A stretch of DNA of 64,000 nucleotides from Leptospira haakeii (GTDB lineage: Bacteria; Spirochaetota; Leptospiria; Leptospirales; Leptospiraceae). Made by a program: the position numbers and the translations under genes. The stretch lies in contig NZ_NPEG01000015.1 in assembly GCF_002812045.1 (NCBI RefSeq), forward strand, positions 1 through 64,000, written 5' to 3'. Below are positions 8,315-19,851 of this stretch, piece by piece; position 1 is the first letter of the stretch; each line of letters opens with the position of its first letter. Below the pieces are notes generated by a model. That model was given only the letters and a program-made list of their open reading frames with translations, had not been told where the DNA came from and searched no databases.

Positions 8315-8539
8315 ATGTCGGAAGCGGTCAAGCCAAGATTTTTTAAAGAAATGACTGTAGGCGAAGCAATTGGTCTTCATCCTGAAGCAGGATTGGTATT
8401 TTCAAGCTATCATTTGGGCGGATGTTCTCATTGTTCCATCAACGAACTCGAAACTATCGAGCAAGTTTGTATGGGCTACGGTGTAGAAGTGGAAGTCCTA
8501 CTGGATAGTTTAAACAATCTACTCGAGGACGGAGAGTAA
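8315..8539 (+). CDS. DUF1858 domain protein
   Basis: A 74-aa protein consisting of one DUF1858 (hybrid-cluster-protein-associated) domain. The hallmark is HPEAGLVFSSYHLGGCSHCSINELETIEQVC with a CxxC motif at residues about 37-40, followed by a C-terminal helix. Such domains are thought to act in redox or metal handling, but no function is established. The ATG follows AGGAG by eight bases. It is divergent from the PTPS-III gene with about 65 bases between them. Confidence 0.8.
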   Translation: MSEAVKPRFFKEMTVGEAIGLHPEAGLVFSSYHLGGCSHCSINELETIEQVCMGYGVEVEVLLDSLNNLLEDGE

Positions 8540-8547
8540 TCTCTCCG
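8530..8547 (+). terminator. Hairpin over the stop of the DUF1858 gene
   Basis: CGGAGAG (8530-8536) pairs with CTCTCCG (8541-8547) around TAAT, which is the stop codon. Only weak T content follows, so it is a doubtful terminator. Confidence 0.35.
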
Positions 8548-8561
8548 CCTTCGGTTCCCAT

Positions 8562-8777
8562 CTAATTAGCAAAACAACTCGCACCAGCAGCCAATGATTC
8601 TGTTAGGCATGCATTCTGTCTTTCTGGATCAGTTGACCCGTCAGTGCAGGCATTATACGAAACAAGTATAGCAAGACACCCCATTTGTTTCCCATCGTAG
8701 TTATAAAAATCCGGATCAATCAGACTACAGGAAGGAAGGACCCAAAATAAAGATAGAAGACACACGTTAAACTTCAT
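8562..8777 (-). CDS. Small predicted lipoprotein
   Basis: A 71-aa protein with a short signal peptide and lipobox VLPSC (Cys at about 17). The mature part has several Cys (CLAILVSYNACTDG, NACLTESLAAGASCF), suggesting disulfides in the periplasm or outer membrane. No family recognised. It resembles the many short lipoproteins of Leptospira with spaced cysteines and an xACL pattern. Confidence 0.65.
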   Translation of the reverse strand: MKFNVCLLSLFWVLPSCSLIDPDFYNYDGKQMGCLAILVSYNACTDGSTDPERQNACLTESLAAGASCFAN

Positions 8778-8835
8778 TTATTAAAATCTAACTCCATAGC
8801 CCGCAAACAATTTGCTCCATCGCTTATAAAGAAAA

Positions 8836-9921
8836 TCATAAAATAAAATATTTCCTGATTTTTTCAGACTCTCCACCCTCCGGGCAATCCAACCAATCTA
8901 AAAGTTTAGTAAGGGACTTATCCCCTTTTCGACTAAGGGAAAGTTTATTTAAAGCACCTCTGATCCCCCAATATTTCCTGTAATCCGGCAGTTTTGGTAA
9001 CGGAAAATCTAAACTAATGAAGGAAAGTCCCACTTTAGTATTTCCCATATCTGTACCTTTTCTCATTTTTTCCAAATCTTGCGTCACCGAATCCAATGTT
9101 TTTCTAAACTTAGAAAGTGAAGCAGGATCTTCGCGCTCTACTGCAGTTTGGTATTCTCCTATCCATTCTCTGATCTTTGTATATTTTTCTCTAGTCTCTA
9201 TCGCCGAAGGAATGATCTCTGAAAATTTTGAAGCAGATTCGATAACTTCTGCAACTATAGGCGGAAGAACTAATTGGAAATTATTCATCTTTCCCACAGG
9301 AGTCAAACTTGTGAACATCTTCATCCTTTCGTTATCGATCCATTCTTTCACTTCCGAATTTATATCAGTATGAGGTTCGAATAAAGGAACTTGCTCCAGT
9401 AAAGAAGCACGAATTGGATGAGCCACGTAATGCGCTCCTAAAAAGGAACTGCGTCCCAGATTTCCGGCTGCTCCCCAGACAACTTGACCGAAATATTCAT
9501 GAGGTGATTGTTTATTCTTTCTATACCCTTCTAAATTTTCTTCCTGATGTTTTTTCATCAGATCAGTAACACATAATAATTCTAAGGCTTTGTTTCTGGA
9601 ATCGGCAACTTCTGGATTGTAAGTCGGTATATCTACCGAAATAAGGAGACTTCCATCCAAGGAATCCAAGCTTTCGAAGGAATTCCAACCTGCGGAAAAC
9701 TTATGATCATAGAATATTTTTTCTCTTAAAACAAGTTCATTAATCAAATGAAATAGACTTTCTATCTGGACGCAGGCTGTAGAAACTTCCGTCCAATCAT
9801 AGGAATTTGTCTCTTTATTTATTTTTAATTCTTTGGAGTCGGAAAAATCCAATCCTTTAGAATATAGATCGAAAAGGCTTTCGAAAGTCCAGTTATCCCA
9901 GAAAGAAGTATTGTTCTGCAT
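8836..9921 (-). CDS. Conserved-looking protein of unknown function
   Basis: A protein of 361 aa from ATG at 9921, or 375 aa from a TTG at 9963; neither has a convincing ribosome binding site. It lacks a signal peptide and transmembrane segments, so it is probably cytosolic. The central part contains HEYFGQVVWGAAGNLGRSSFLGAHYVAHP, and the C-terminal third contains a charged helical stretch followed by LDWLDCPEGGESEKIRKYFIL. I do not recognise the fold. It is upstream of nothing obvious and is preceded on the same strand by the DUF4180 gene. Confidence 0.6.
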   Translation of the reverse strand: MQNNTSFWDNWTFESLFDLYSKGLDFSDSKELKINKETNSYDWTEVSTACVQIESLFHLINELVLREKIFYDHKFSAGWNSFESLDSLDGSLLISVDIPTYNPEVADSRNKALELLCVTDLMKKHQEENLEGYRKNKQSPHEYFGQVVWGAAGNLGRSSFLGAHYVAHPIRASLLEQVPLFEPHTDINSEVKEWIDNERMKMFTSLTPVGKMNNFQLVLPPIVAEVIESASKFSEIIPSAIETREKYTKIREWIGEYQTAVEREDPASLSKFRKTLDSVTQDLEKMRKGTDMGNTKVGLSFISLDFPLPKLPDYRKYWGIRGALNKLSLSRKGDKSLTKLLDWLDCPEGGESEKIRKYFIL

Positions 9922-9985
9922 CGGAAAGGTTTTGGATTTTCGCACTGAGGCAGAAAATTGCAACCTAAATTACGTTATATTTATG

Positions 9986-10342
9986 TTAGGTGGATTTTTT
10001 AAGTAGTCGAATTCCTTCCGCCAATGTCTCTACAAAGATCACTTTACCGTTTTTGTTACTTTCGTAAATTAAATCTTTAAAACTTTTAGAAGTGATATTA
10101 GAATAGTCGCCTATTACAATAAATCGTTTTTGATAATTTGTGATCTTTTGAAAGATCTCTCCAGCAAAACCTGTTTTTAGATCAAAAAAATGTTCCGGAA
10201 AATGAGAAGAATGGACCGCAATTGTATCGCTAGCTGCAGAATAAATTAGATCGAAAAATGAATCTATATTTTGAATGATATAGTCGCTGTCTTTCAAAAA
10301 GGAGATTGGACCTTTTTCGGTATCTAATTCTTCGAATACCAT
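9986..10342 (-). CDS. DUF4180 domain protein
   Basis: A 118-aa cytosolic protein. It matches the DUF4180 pattern: an N-terminal DSDYIIQNIDSFFDLIYSA segment, HFPEHFFDLKTGFAGEIFQK, then FIVIGDYSNITSKSFKDLIYESNKNGKVIFVETLAEGIRLL. The fold resembles a small STAS-like or regulator domain, but its role is unknown. It begins 12 bases after the stop of the upstream minus-strand gene (10355-11146), suggesting an operon. Confidence 0.7.
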   Translation of the reverse strand: MVFEELDTEKGPISFLKDSDYIIQNIDSFFDLIYSAASDTIAVHSSHFPEHFFDLKTGFAGEIFQKITNYQKRFIVIGDYSNITSKSFKDLIYESNKNGKVIFVETLAEGIRLLKKST

Positions 10343-10354
10343 GAGATCCGAAAT

Positions 10355-11146
10355 TCACTCACCCTTCTGAGGAATATAATAATATCTAACTCCGGCTTTA
10401 CGGAAATAATAACGGATCTCGGAGGATTGTTTATCAGTAGGTTGTAATCTTCTTTTAAACGTATCTTCAGGAATGCGGAATGTGTCTCCTAATGCATCAC
10501 ATCTAAAAAATCTATTCCCTTCCGGGTAACGGATCATGAGCAAGGAACCGGGCTCAGTTTCCCAGGCTCTACCTTCTCCTTCCCAAGAGAAGTAAATGGA
10601 TCTGCTTGGAAAGATTGGATATTTTTTCCCTTCGTAGATTACCTTGTCCTTGTTTCTATGTACATTTCTGAAAATCTTTTTAGGTCCAGATTTTACTATA
10701 AAATGAACTGTGCCACATCTGAAAGTGAGAAGTAGAGGGATCCCACCCAAAGAGCCCGGTTCTAACCCGGAACCCGGTATATTCGTTGCAACTCTGTTTG
10801 TGTTTTCTGCGATCCTTCCTAATGTAGAACGCATGGACTCGTCCAAAAATTCTACAGTATCATCCTTACGGATCTTCTCTAGTTGTCTGTAGATACGATC
10901 GAATTCTTGTTTTTCGTAGGCCTTGTTCCTGACAAAACCATCTAACTGTCTTTTCAGATTGGAAAGTCTGGCCTTAAAATATGGAGTATCATTTCTGGAA
11001 GCGACATCGAACATTTCTTCCCAGACTGTTTCTAATTCTCTAACTTCCGAATCTTGGTCGTAGGTATTCTTCTCCACTTCTTCCAAGATATAGCGGAACT
11101 TTCTTTTCAGATCGAATAGAAATCTGGAATCTTTTACTCTTTCCAT
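10355..11146 (-). CDS. Protein of unknown function with helical N-terminus and beta-rich C-terminus
   Basis: A 263-aa protein. Residues 1-115 are strongly charged and helical (coiled-coil-like), residues 130-263 are rich in beta-strand and aromatic residues (GTVHFIVKSGPKKIFRNV, RSIYFSWEGEGRAWETEPGSLLMIRYPEGNRFFRCDALGDTFRIP). No signal peptide or membrane segment. I recognise no family. It is the first gene of a probable two-gene minus-strand unit with the DUF4180 gene. Confidence 0.6.
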   Translation of the reverse strand: MERVKDSRFLFDLKRKFRYILEEVEKNTYDQDSEVRELETVWEEMFDVASRNDTPYFKARLSNLKRQLDGFVRNKAYEKQEFDRIYRQLEKIRKDDTVEFLDESMRSTLGRIAENTNRVATNIPGSGLEPGSLGGIPLLLTFRCGTVHFIVKSGPKKIFRNVHRNKDKVIYEGKKYPIFPSRSIYFSWEGEGRAWETEPGSLLMIRYPEGNRFFRCDALGDTFRIPEDTFKRRLQPTDKQSSEIRYYFRKAGVRYYYIPQKGE

Positions 11147-11209
11147 GCCGGCTTAGATAGAATATCGGCAGGCTTTTTTGCAATACCAGCCATTTTACCG
11201 ATCCAAATT

Positions 11210-12730
11210 TTAGTTTGCGTGTTTTCTCATCTTGATGGAGAGAATGATTCCGACCGCTGCCATGGACATAAGCAAGTGAGACCCACCGTAACTCATGAAG
11301 GAAAGTGGGATCCCTGTTACCGGCAATAGTCCGAGTACGATCCCGATATTGATCGCCATATGATAGAATAACATCGCTACAATTCCGGATGCGAGTAGAG
11401 ATCCGAATCTGTCCTTACTTTCGTAACTGATCTGCAGTCCTCTAAGCGGAATAGAGAATAAGAAGAAGAGCAAAAACACAGAACCTATAAAGCCTGTTTG
11501 TTCTGCCCAAGATGCAAAGATGAAGTCTGTGCTGGATTCAGGAACATGAGGGATTTTTCCTTCCGTCATTTCCGCGTTTAAAAATCCTTTTCCGACTAAT
11601 TTTCCGGAACCCACTGCAGGTTTGGATGCCCTAAGCTGGTATCCCGCGTCTTGTTTGAACTCATCAGGATTCAAAAAAGCGGTCAATCGGATAACCTGGT
11701 TTTCCCGGAAAGGAACAGTTTTCATCACAACTACTGCCGAAATCAAACTGATCCCGAGGATCCCAAGAGGAATATAATAAGAACGTAATGTTTTACTTCC
11801 TCGAGCAACCCTGAGCAAGATCATAATGATACTGAATATGATAAGTGTTGCCCCTACTCCGATAAGTAACCCTTGATTGGAAAGTAACTTAAATATAAAG
11901 CTGCCTTCTAAGTCGATTACCTGATCGAATACTTCTCTCAATGAGGCGATTGTTTTGGGTGTCAAGTTCGCCCCGGCTATATCTTTCCCGTCCAACACCT
12001 GCCAGGTTTTTCCACCCAATCGGTTCACTACGGATAGAAGGTCCGTTTTTCCGGTTCTTTGTAGGAATGCGAGAATATCATTCAACAATGTAAGTTTAGA
12101 ATATTCCACATACATCGGAAGAACAAGAGAGATCCCTCCGAATGTGATAAAGGAACCTATGTGGAAATAGTCGGCTCCTCCCAAGAATAACATTGTGAAT
12201 AAGATCGGTAAGAAGGAGACCGCTGTTCCAAAGTCAGGCTGCAAAAGTATCAAAGCCATCGGTAATAGAACGATCCCGAATGGGATCACTAGTACCACTA
12301 ACTTCTTCATTTCCTTTTCTTTTAGTACTAAATACTGACCAAGTAAGATCACAGTGGCGAGTTTTGCAAACTCCGAGGCCTGCAATAAGAACGGTCCTAT
12401 CTTGATCCAAGATCTCGCACCTCGGCTGGAAGGAAGATAACCGATCCATTTTACTAGAGTGAGTGCTAATAATAGAATAGCGAACCCATAAATAAATAAT
12501 GCATAAGCTCCGATCAACTGGTAATTGACCCTAGAGAGGAACCACATAATGATCAGCCCGAGTAGGAAGAACAAAAACTGTTTGAACCATTTATGGCTCA
12601 TGAGTCCGACACTAGAATCGTCAAAATTATATTCTTGTGAATATAAAGTGAGAACGCTGCAGATCACCACTATGATGACCGAGCCTACCAAAAAGTAGTC
12701 AATCCTATCTATGGAACGATCCGACATCAT
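11210..12730 (-). CDS. rodA: Rod shape-determining protein RodA (SEDS peptidoglycan polymerase)
   Basis: A SEDS-family membrane protein (506 aa) that polymerises glycan strands with its partner PBP2 during cell elongation. Typical segments are [65 protein letters not shown] and the terminal [20 protein letters not shown]. It is well over 100 residues longer than Proteobacterial RodA. The extra length is mostly an insertion at about residues 205-290, after QPDFGTA, holding soluble sequence. The start overlaps the mrdA stop by ATGA, so the two are coupled. Last gene of the mre operon. Confidence 0.93.
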   Translation of the reverse strand: MMSDRSIDRIDYFLVGSVIIVVICSVLTLYSQEYNFDDSSVGLMSHKWFKQFLFFLLGLIIMWFLSRVNYQLIGAYALFIYGFAILLLALTLVKWIGYLPSSRGARSWIKIGPFLLQASEFAKLATVILLGQYLVLKEKEMKKLVVLVIPFGIVLLPMALILLQPDFGTAVSFLPILFTMLFLGGADYFHIGSFITFGGISLVLPMYVEYSKLTLLNDILAFLQRTGKTDLLSVVNRLGGKTWQVLDGKDIAGANLTPKTIASLREVFDQVIDLEGSFIFKLLSNQGLLIGVGATLIIFSIIMILLRVARGSKTLRSYYIPLGILGISLISAVVVMKTVPFRENQVIRLTAFLNPDEFKQDAGYQLRASKPAVGSGKLVGKGFLNAEMTEGKIPHVPESSTDFIFASWAEQTGFIGSVFLLFFLFSIPLRGLQISYESKDRFGSLLASGIVAMLFYHMAINIGIVLGLLPVTGIPLSFMSYGGSHLLMSMAAVGIILSIKMRKHAN

Positions 12731-14667
12731 TGTATATTCTCCGGTGTTGCAGGGGCGGTCTCAGGTATCTCTGCAGTTCTTTTGAAACTTCCTGGAGGGA
12801 AAGCGGCCCTAAACATTTCTCTTGCGACCGGCGCTGCTCCGGCTGCTCCACCCACTCCGTATTCTACGAACACGGCAACTAATACTTGTTCGCTGACCGG
12901 AGCATTTGCAGGTGCATATCCTATGAACCAAGCGTGGTTGGATCCTGAAGATCCTCTTCTTCTTGTTTGGGCTGTTCCCGTTTTTCCTGCGATATCGGGA
13001 AGCCCAGGTTTGTTTAATACGAATGCAGCTGTTCCATTCTTCACTACCAATCTAAGTCCTGTTTTGATAGCTTCTACTGTAGAAGATTGGATCGGAATAT
13101 CGCTCAGTCTCTGAGGGTCCGTACGATTGATAATTGAATTGTCTAATGGATCTCTGATCTCGTTGACTATATAAGGCTGATAGATCTGGCCTCTATTCAA
13201 TAGTCCGGCATAGAATAATGTCATAGAAAGAGGAGTTACGGACATGAATCCCTGTCCGATAGAAAGGTTGATCGTATCTCCATCGAACCATCTGGTTCCA
13301 TAAATTCTTTTTTTCCAAGCTGGAGAAGGAACCTGACCGGCAATTTCTCCCGGAAGATCCACTTTGGATTTTTGATCCAACAAGAATAAACGGGAATAGG
13401 TCAAGATAGGATCAGAACCGAGTTTATATCCTAGGTTATAAAAATAAACAGAGCATGACTTTTGAAGAGCATGAGCAAGGTCATTCGTACCATGTCCTCC
13501 CTTCTCCCAACAATAGAAAACTTGGTCGGGAACTCCGGCAAATGTGGATTTTAAAGTATAACTACCATTACATTGATAACTGGTGTCAGGTGTATAATCC
13601 ACCTTGTGCCCACTTTCCAAAGCAGCAAGTGCAACTAACGTTTTATAAGTAGAAGCCGGCGGAAATTTAGATTGGATCGCAAGATTTAAAAATCCACCGT
13701 TTGCATCCACTCTCTTATAATGTGCAGTTCTTTCGGATCTACTTTTTCCGGAGAGAACATTCGGATCATAGCTCGGATTAGAAGCCATTGCCAATATTTC
13801 CCCGGTTGAAGGACGCATAGCGATCGCGGTTCCTCTGGCACCTTTTAAAGCCTTGTATGCTGCAAGTTGGATATCTTTATCTATAGTAAGAACCAGGTTG
13901 TTTCCAGGAGTAGAATGTTCTACTACCCTCTCTTCCTCGATATTACCTTCGGAACTTCTTTTTTGGATCCGGAATCCGTCAGTTCCTCTAAGTCTCGAGT
14001 CGTATTGAAGCTCCAACCCGTCTTTTCCAAGCCATTGATAAGATTTAATTTCTCGGGTAAGAAGGTCCGTTTTACTAGGCTTACCGATATATCCTGTCAC
14101 ATGTGCAAGTGCAGGACCCATCTTATAGATCCTTCTGGGAGAAGGAACCAAGATGACATACTTAGATATATTATCAAAAACTGATATACGTTCCTGCTGA
14201 GCCTTTGAGATAGCTTCTAAAAGTACGAATGGTTTTTTGGTCTTGATCTTTTTGGAGAATTTAGGTTCAAGTAAATCCTCTTCGTAATAAGACATTGGGA
14301 TCGAAAGAGTTCTCGCAAATTCCTGTAGGAAATTTTTAACCCTAGTAGGATCGTATTTGAGAATAGAAGTGTTTAATACTGCATCCAAACTAGAATAATT
14401 GGAAACAAGTGCCATGGAAGTTTCCGGGGTGAGAAAGTTTCTATCGAACATTTCTCCCCTGGCAGCCGGAATGGTCTCACTTTTTCGGACGAATTTCTCC
14501 GCTTTTAAAGAGTTATCCGTTCCTTGTACGATTTGAAGATTGAATAACTGGATCACAAATGCGATTAAAGCAAATGCAACGAGCCCTGAGAACATGTACA
14601 GCCTTAGCCTGAAACTGCGCTCCAGTCTAAACTCTGTGGCTGAAGAAGATCCTCCTCCCCCCAACAT
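12727..14667 (-). CDS. mrdA: Penicillin-binding protein 2 (peptidoglycan D,D-transpeptidase)
   Basis: A class B PBP (646 aa), the transpeptidase of the elongation machinery. It has one N-terminal membrane segment (about 28-46), a pedestal domain with the typical [11 protein letters not shown] start, and a transpeptidase domain. The catalytic SxxK is in PPASTYKTL, SxN-like block in KSCSVYFYN, and KTGTAQT near the end. A Pro/Thr-rich tail follows. It overlaps rodA and follows mreD by one base, as expected for a PBP2-RodA pair acting with MreBCD. Confidence 0.95.
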   Translation of the reverse strand: MLGGGGSSSATEFRLERSFRLRLYMFSGLVAFALIAFVIQLFNLQIVQGTDNSLKAEKFVRKSETIPAARGEMFDRNFLTPETSMALVSNYSSLDAVLNTSILKYDPTRVKNFLQEFARTLSIPMSYYEEDLLEPKFSKKIKTKKPFVLLEAISKAQQERISVFDNISKYVILVPSPRRIYKMGPALAHVTGYIGKPSKTDLLTREIKSYQWLGKDGLELQYDSRLRGTDGFRIQKRSSEGNIEEERVVEHSTPGNNLVLTIDKDIQLAAYKALKGARGTAIAMRPSTGEILAMASNPSYDPNVLSGKSRSERTAHYKRVDANGGFLNLAIQSKFPPASTYKTLVALAALESGHKVDYTPDTSYQCNGSYTLKSTFAGVPDQVFYCWEKGGHGTNDLAHALQKSCSVYFYNLGYKLGSDPILTYSRLFLLDQKSKVDLPGEIAGQVPSPAWKKRIYGTRWFDGDTINLSIGQGFMSVTPLSMTLFYAGLLNRGQIYQPYIVNEIRDPLDNSIINRTDPQRLSDIPIQSSTVEAIKTGLRLVVKNGTAAFVLNKPGLPDIAGKTGTAQTRRRGSSGSNHAWFIGYAPANAPVSEQVLVAVFVEYGVGGAAGAAPVAREMFRAAFPPGSFKRTAEIPETAPATPENIQ

Positions 14668-14668
14668 T

Positions 14669-15172
14669 TTAACCTTCCGCCTGCTCCAATCTGTATAGTT
14701 TACCTAACACCCAGAAGAATATAGGAGCGATTGCACCATTAAAGATAGAGGTACTGATGATAGAGTAGTTTAAATTCTCATGAAAGAATAAGGAGAATAA
14801 GAAATAAGACGCGATCCTTGAGATCAAGGTGACAACCAAAGAATATAACATTATGGAAATCTGATTTTCATGATAGGCAGGTCTTGCGAACTTCCCTACA
14901 ATATAACCCATGATGCAGAATGTAAGTGAGTGAAGTCCTATTTTATAGGTAACAACATTCCCTACAATTTCTCCGCCTAAACCTGAATCGGAAAGTAAAC
15001 CGCCAAAAAATCCGATCCAGATCCCTGCCATTGTTCCTCTACGAAGAGCAAAGAACAAAACGAAGATCACCATAAAGTCCGGTTTAAATCCGGAAATTTC
15101 GAATAGGTTTGTACCGTTCAAGAAGTGGGAGATCAGGATCCCGGCACCAATGACTATATATTCCAAGATCAT
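14669..15172 (-). CDS. mreD: Rod shape-determining protein MreD
   Basis: A 167-aa hydrophobic protein with about five membrane segments, lying between mreC and mrdA. The [53 protein letters not shown] region matches the MreD pattern (PD...lall, G...GF..GLL.D). It links MreC to the elongation complex in the inner membrane. Its start shares one base with the mreC stop. Confidence 0.85.
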   Translation of the reverse strand: MILEYIVIGAGILISHFLNGTNLFEISGFKPDFMVIFVLFFALRRGTMAGIWIGFFGGLLSDSGLGGEIVGNVVTYKIGLHSLTFCIMGYIVGKFARPAYHENQISIMLYSLVVTLISRIASYFLFSLFFHENLNYSIISTSIFNGAIAPIFFWVLGKLYRLEQAEG

Positions 15173-16302
15173 CAGTTCGTTTCCTCGTCGGAGAATCCGG
15201 ATCCGTTTCCTTCCGGTTTTTGAGGTTTGGGAGTTTCCACAGGTTTATTTCCTACTGGAGCGGGCGCTTTCGGTTCTCTTTCTTCTTTAGGATAATTTAA
15301 TTCACCAAAATAAGGATTTTCGATATTGATATTCTGTCCTTCCGGCCAGGTTTCCGCCCATTTTTCAGGGAGTTTCATTAAGATAGTTACCGACTCCAAC
15401 ATATCGAAACGAACAAAAGGTTTCAAAAACGCAGTTTTAAAACTTCCGTTACGCGGACCTTCTTCAGTAATTATACCCACTGGAATTCCAGGTGGGAACA
15501 TTCCGGAAGAACCTGAACTATATACCGGTTTTCCGATCTTACTTAAAGATTCGGTGTATTGGATCATCTCGCTTGGACCCATCGGGTAATCCCCGAAAAT
15601 CCTTGGATCGATGATGATACCGCTATCAATATAATTCATCAATGCTTCCATTCCTCTTCCTGAGTTTCCGGAAAGAGTAGCCCAAAGATTACTTTCAGGA
15701 ATAGAAACACCCATATTATAATTGGAATTGATGATAGGCTGGATCACCGCGGATCCTCCGGTGACCGCAATCACCTTTCCTACCAAAGCTTCTATAATTT
15801 CACCTTTTTGATTCACAGCCCTTGCAGTGACAGGCATATAAGGTTTGATCCCTGCTTCGGAACCTTTATCTATAATGATAGTACGATAGATAGAATTCAA
15901 ACGAACGGAAAGAACTTCCGCTTTGACCGTGGAATATTTTTGTTTAGTATTAAAACGTAATTCTCTTCTGAGACTTTCGTTCTCTCTACTTACTCTTTCT
16001 AGATCTTGGGGAAGAAGTTTATAATCGTCTATAGCAGCAACGCAGGCATCTCTTTCCTGGCGAACTGCTTCAAAAGATTCTAATTTAGTATAAGCCCCTT
16101 TGAAGAAGGAGCCCACTCCGTCGATGGAGCCGGAAACGGAATCCCCTACTCTCTGAAAACTTGCAATCCCTCTGACTAAAACATTGCTCTTAAAAGTCAG
16201 GGACAGAAGAGAGAATACGATACAAAATAAAAGGGAAACGGTTTCCTTACTTTTATTAACTTGAAGCCAAAGCATAAAAAATTCCGTATCGGACTCCGGC
16301 AA
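15172..16302 (-). CDS. mreC: Rod shape-determining protein MreC
   Basis: A 376-aa periplasmic protein with an N-terminal membrane anchor (about 16-36), a coiled coil (about 75-115, [16 protein letters not shown]) and the two beta-barrel domains ([56 protein letters not shown]). The C-terminus has a Pro/Glu-rich tail of about 50 residues that is longer than usual. It forms a scaffold for PBP2 and RodA. Confidence 0.93.
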   Translation of the reverse strand: MPESDTEFFMLWLQVNKSKETVSLLFCIVFSLLSLTFKSNVLVRGIASFQRVGDSVSGSIDGVGSFFKGAYTKLESFEAVRQERDACVAAIDDYKLLPQDLERVSRENESLRRELRFNTKQKYSTVKAEVLSVRLNSIYRTIIIDKGSEAGIKPYMPVTARAVNQKGEIIEALVGKVIAVTGGSAVIQPIINSNYNMGVSIPESNLWATLSGNSGRGMEALMNYIDSGIIIDPRIFGDYPMGPSEMIQYTESLSKIGKPVYSSGSSGMFPPGIPVGIITEEGPRNGSFKTAFLKPFVRFDMLESVTILMKLPEKWAETWPEGQNINIENPYFGELNYPKEEREPKAPAPVGNKPVETPKPQKPEGNGSGFSDEETN

Positions 16303-16326
16303 TCAAGCCGGAGACCGAGATCCGAA

Positions 16327-17349
<1,023 letters not shown>

Positions 17350-17537
17350 TTCTATCCTTTGCTGCCAGAAGGCTGGTTGATCTTATTTATTATCTGCAAG
17401 ATCGGTGAAAATCTCTAGGATTTTACTGTCGCGATCCAATTCAATATTTCCTGCCCGATCCTTACGGGCAATTCCAAAACAAAAAAAACGAAAAACAAAT
17501 TGGAACCCATTGCGACCTCCATAAACTTGGGGAACTT

Positions 17538-19094
17538 ATGGTTCGGGAAAACACCCTAGCTGCCATCGATCTAGGCACAAACTCCTTTCACATGATTATC
17601 GTCCGGGTCCGAGAAAACGGGACCTTTGAAGCAATCGCCAGAGAGAAGGAGAACGTACGTCTCGGAAGCGGTTTGGAAGAAGGAGGAGAGATCGACCCTC
17701 CCGCATTTAGGCGCGCAATCGAGTGTTTAAAGCGTTTTAAGATGCTCGCTGATAATTCAAAGGCAGAGATCAGAGCAGTCGCTACATCCGCAATGAGAGA
17801 AGCTTCCAATCGTGCCGAATTCCAGGCCGCTGCCTTAAAGGAAGCAGGAATTAAAATAGATGTGATCAGCGGATATGAAGAAGCCCGACTCATCTATTTT
17901 GGGGTCCTACAAGGACTTCCTGTATTCGATAAAAAGGTCCTACTTGTGGATATAGGTGGAGGAAGTACCGAAGTTTTAGTGGGTTATAGAGGGGATATTC
18001 TATTCTCCAAAAGTTTCAAATTAGGAGCAATCCGACTCACCGAAAAATTCCTGAAATCGGAAACTTTGGATTCTTCTCAGATACGAAAATGTAAACTCTA
18101 TGTGGAAGAGATCATTCTTCCTTTTAGAAAGATCATCAGGGATCTAAAACCAGAAATGATCATCGGTTCATCCGGAACAATCCAGGCAACTGCAGGAATT
18201 ATCCGCGCATTCGAGAAAGAAGAAGTAGAAGAAAGGCCTCTCAACCATTATACATTCCAGTCCTCTGAATTCAAAAAAGCGAGGAATATGATCTTAGAAG
18301 CGGACACTTCTAAAAAGAGAAGTAAGATCCCTGGATTCGATTCCAAACGTTCCGATATCATCGTAGGTGGAATGTTGATCTTGGATGAACTATTTCAATT
18401 ATTGGACCTTCCGGATATGACCGTATCCGAATTTGCACTTAGGGAAGGGATTATTTACGATACCATCCGAAAATGGGAACATTTTCAGGACTTAGAACAT
18501 TCCAAACATCTGGATGATATCCGCCAAAAATCCATCTTGAACCTTTTGGTTTCTTACACGAGAGATCAAGAATACGCCCGCCATGTAGCCAAACTTTCAC
18601 TGGATATATTCGATCAACTACAGTCAGTACATAGATTAGGAAAGGAAGAAAGAGAATATTTGGAAGCTTCTTCCTTACTACATGAGGTAGGGCTATTCAT
18701 TTCTCATTCCGCCTATCATAAACACAGCTATTATCTGATCCGAAACTCGGAAGCGATGGTTGGTTTTACCTGGGGAGAAATAGAAATCATAGCCCTCACT
18801 GCAAGATACCACCGCAAAAGTTCTCCAAAGTCTAAACATAGAGAATTCCAAAGGGTCGGTCCAAGAGAACAGGAAACGGTCGAAAAACTTTCCGCAATTT
18901 TAAGGATCGCGAGTGCGTGCAACCGGAACAGACAAGGACTGATCGAAACCGTAAAATGCCAGGTCCGAAAAAATCAGGCGATCTTTACCTTGGTAACAAA
19001 CCAGAACTATGATAAAAGTCTGGAACTTTGGGCATGCGAAGAACAAGCGGATGCATTCGAATCGGCTTATGGAATGGTGCCCTTATTTCAGTGA
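17538..19094 (+). CDS. Exopolyphosphatase/guanosine pentaphosphatase family (Ppx/GppA) protein
   Basis: A 518-aa phosphatase. The N-terminal half is an ASKHA fold with [30 protein letters not shown] and [12 protein letters not shown], the three nucleotide/phosphate loops. The C-terminal half (from about residue 320) has an HD-like helical domain with [21 protein letters not shown], which would carry the metal-binding His. Family members hydrolyse polyphosphate or pppGpp and so link to phosphate storage and the stringent response. GGGGA precedes the ATG. Its stop overlaps a GTG start of the next gene (GTGA). Confidence 0.9.
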   Translation: MVRENTLAAIDLGTNSFHMIIVRVRENGTFEAIAREKENVRLGSGLEEGGEIDPPAFRRAIECLKRFKMLADNSKAEIRAVATSAMREASNRAEFQAAALKEAGIKIDVISGYEEARLIYFGVLQGLPVFDKKVLLVDIGGGSTEVLVGYRGDILFSKSFKLGAIRLTEKFLKSETLDSSQIRKCKLYVEEIILPFRKIIRDLKPEMIIGSSGTIQATAGIIRAFEKEEVEERPLNHYTFQSSEFKKARNMILEADTSKKRSKIPGFDSKRSDIIVGGMLILDELFQLLDLPDMTVSEFALREGIIYDTIRKWEHFQDLEHSKHLDDIRQKSILNLLVSYTRDQEYARHVAKLSLDIFDQLQSVHRLGKEEREYLEASSLLHEVGLFISHSAYHKHSYYLIRNSEAMVGFTWGEIEIIALTARYHRKSSPKSKHREFQRVGPREQETVEKLSAILRIASACNRNRQGLIETVKCQVRKNQAIFTLVTNQNYDKSLELWACEEQADAFESAYGMVPLFQ

Positions 19095-19765
19095 ATAGAT
19101 TTAGATCCTTCGGCTATTTTTTCGGCTTAGTTCTAGTATATTCTGCTTTTCTAAACTGTTTTACGGTTTTTCCTTATAAACAGGAGACAATCGACTCTCG
19201 CTTATTGGATAAAAAAGAAGAAGTAATCATCTCTAATAAGGGAAGAATAGATTACGAATTCCAAAACTTCGAGCTAGTCTTAAAAATAGAGGGAGCTTCC
19301 TTCCTGGAAACATTAGAAAAAAGGAAAACCTTAGAAACCAAGATCATTCATTACGATTACAAGAAAACAGACGGATACAGACAATTGGATCACGATGATA
19401 AACCCTGGAACAGGTATATCTTAGGAATGTTTGCTGATCTAGGAGCTCTATTCGAATGGACCACGATCCCCTTCCGTACAATTTCGAGAAAAAAAGAAGA
19501 AGAAACAGTTTTTGAGAATATTATAAAATCCGAAAAAATCAGAACTTTCGACCCTAAAGAACTCGAACTCATCTTGAGAGCGGAGAACACAGAATTTGTA
19601 AATCAGACTCTACGATCTGATACGATCCGCATCCCTCTCACCGAGATCCGAAAGTTTTTCCCGAAAACAAACTCAATTGAAACACTTCTCTATTATGGAA
19701 AAGAAAGGATAGAATACCAAAACATCCCAGTCGCAGAAGAAATCCATAAAATGAAATTAAAATAG
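19091..19765 (+). CDS. Predicted lipoprotein of unknown function
   Basis: A 224-aa protein starting at GTG 19091, which overlaps the Ppx/GppA stop (GTGA). A longer reading from 19028 would lie inside the preceding gene and is unlikely. The N-terminus is a signal peptide with a lipobox-like FLNC. The mature protein is charged and mixed alpha/beta, with a second hydrophobic patch ([20 protein letters not shown]). Family not recognised. Tight coupling to the phosphatase suggests a shared function. Confidence 0.6.
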   Translation: MNRFRSFGYFFGLVLVYSAFLNCFTVFPYKQETIDSRLLDKKEEVIISNKGRIDYEFQNFELVLKIEGASFLETLEKRKTLETKIIHYDYKKTDGYRQLDHDDKPWNRYILGMFADLGALFEWTTIPFRTISRKKEEETVFENIIKSEKIRTFDPKELELILRAENTEFVNQTLRSDTIRIPLTEIRKFFPKTNSIETLLYYGKERIEYQNIPVAEEIHKMKLK

Positions 19766-19851
19766 GGCTCGCGCAGAGCACACTGAGTCAAAAACGTTTC
19801 GAGCGGACTTACAAAATAGCTCTCCGTGATCTTTGTGTCCTTGTGCGAACT
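19766..19851. other. Short intergenic gap resembling a dispersed motif
   Basis: Between the lipoprotein gene and the convergent phosphatase gene. It holds the stretch CTCTCCGTGATCTTTGTG followed by TCCTTGTGCGAAC, a phrase of the kind often found as a dispersed intergenic motif in many bacteria. There is one copy in this window. Confidence 0.25.
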
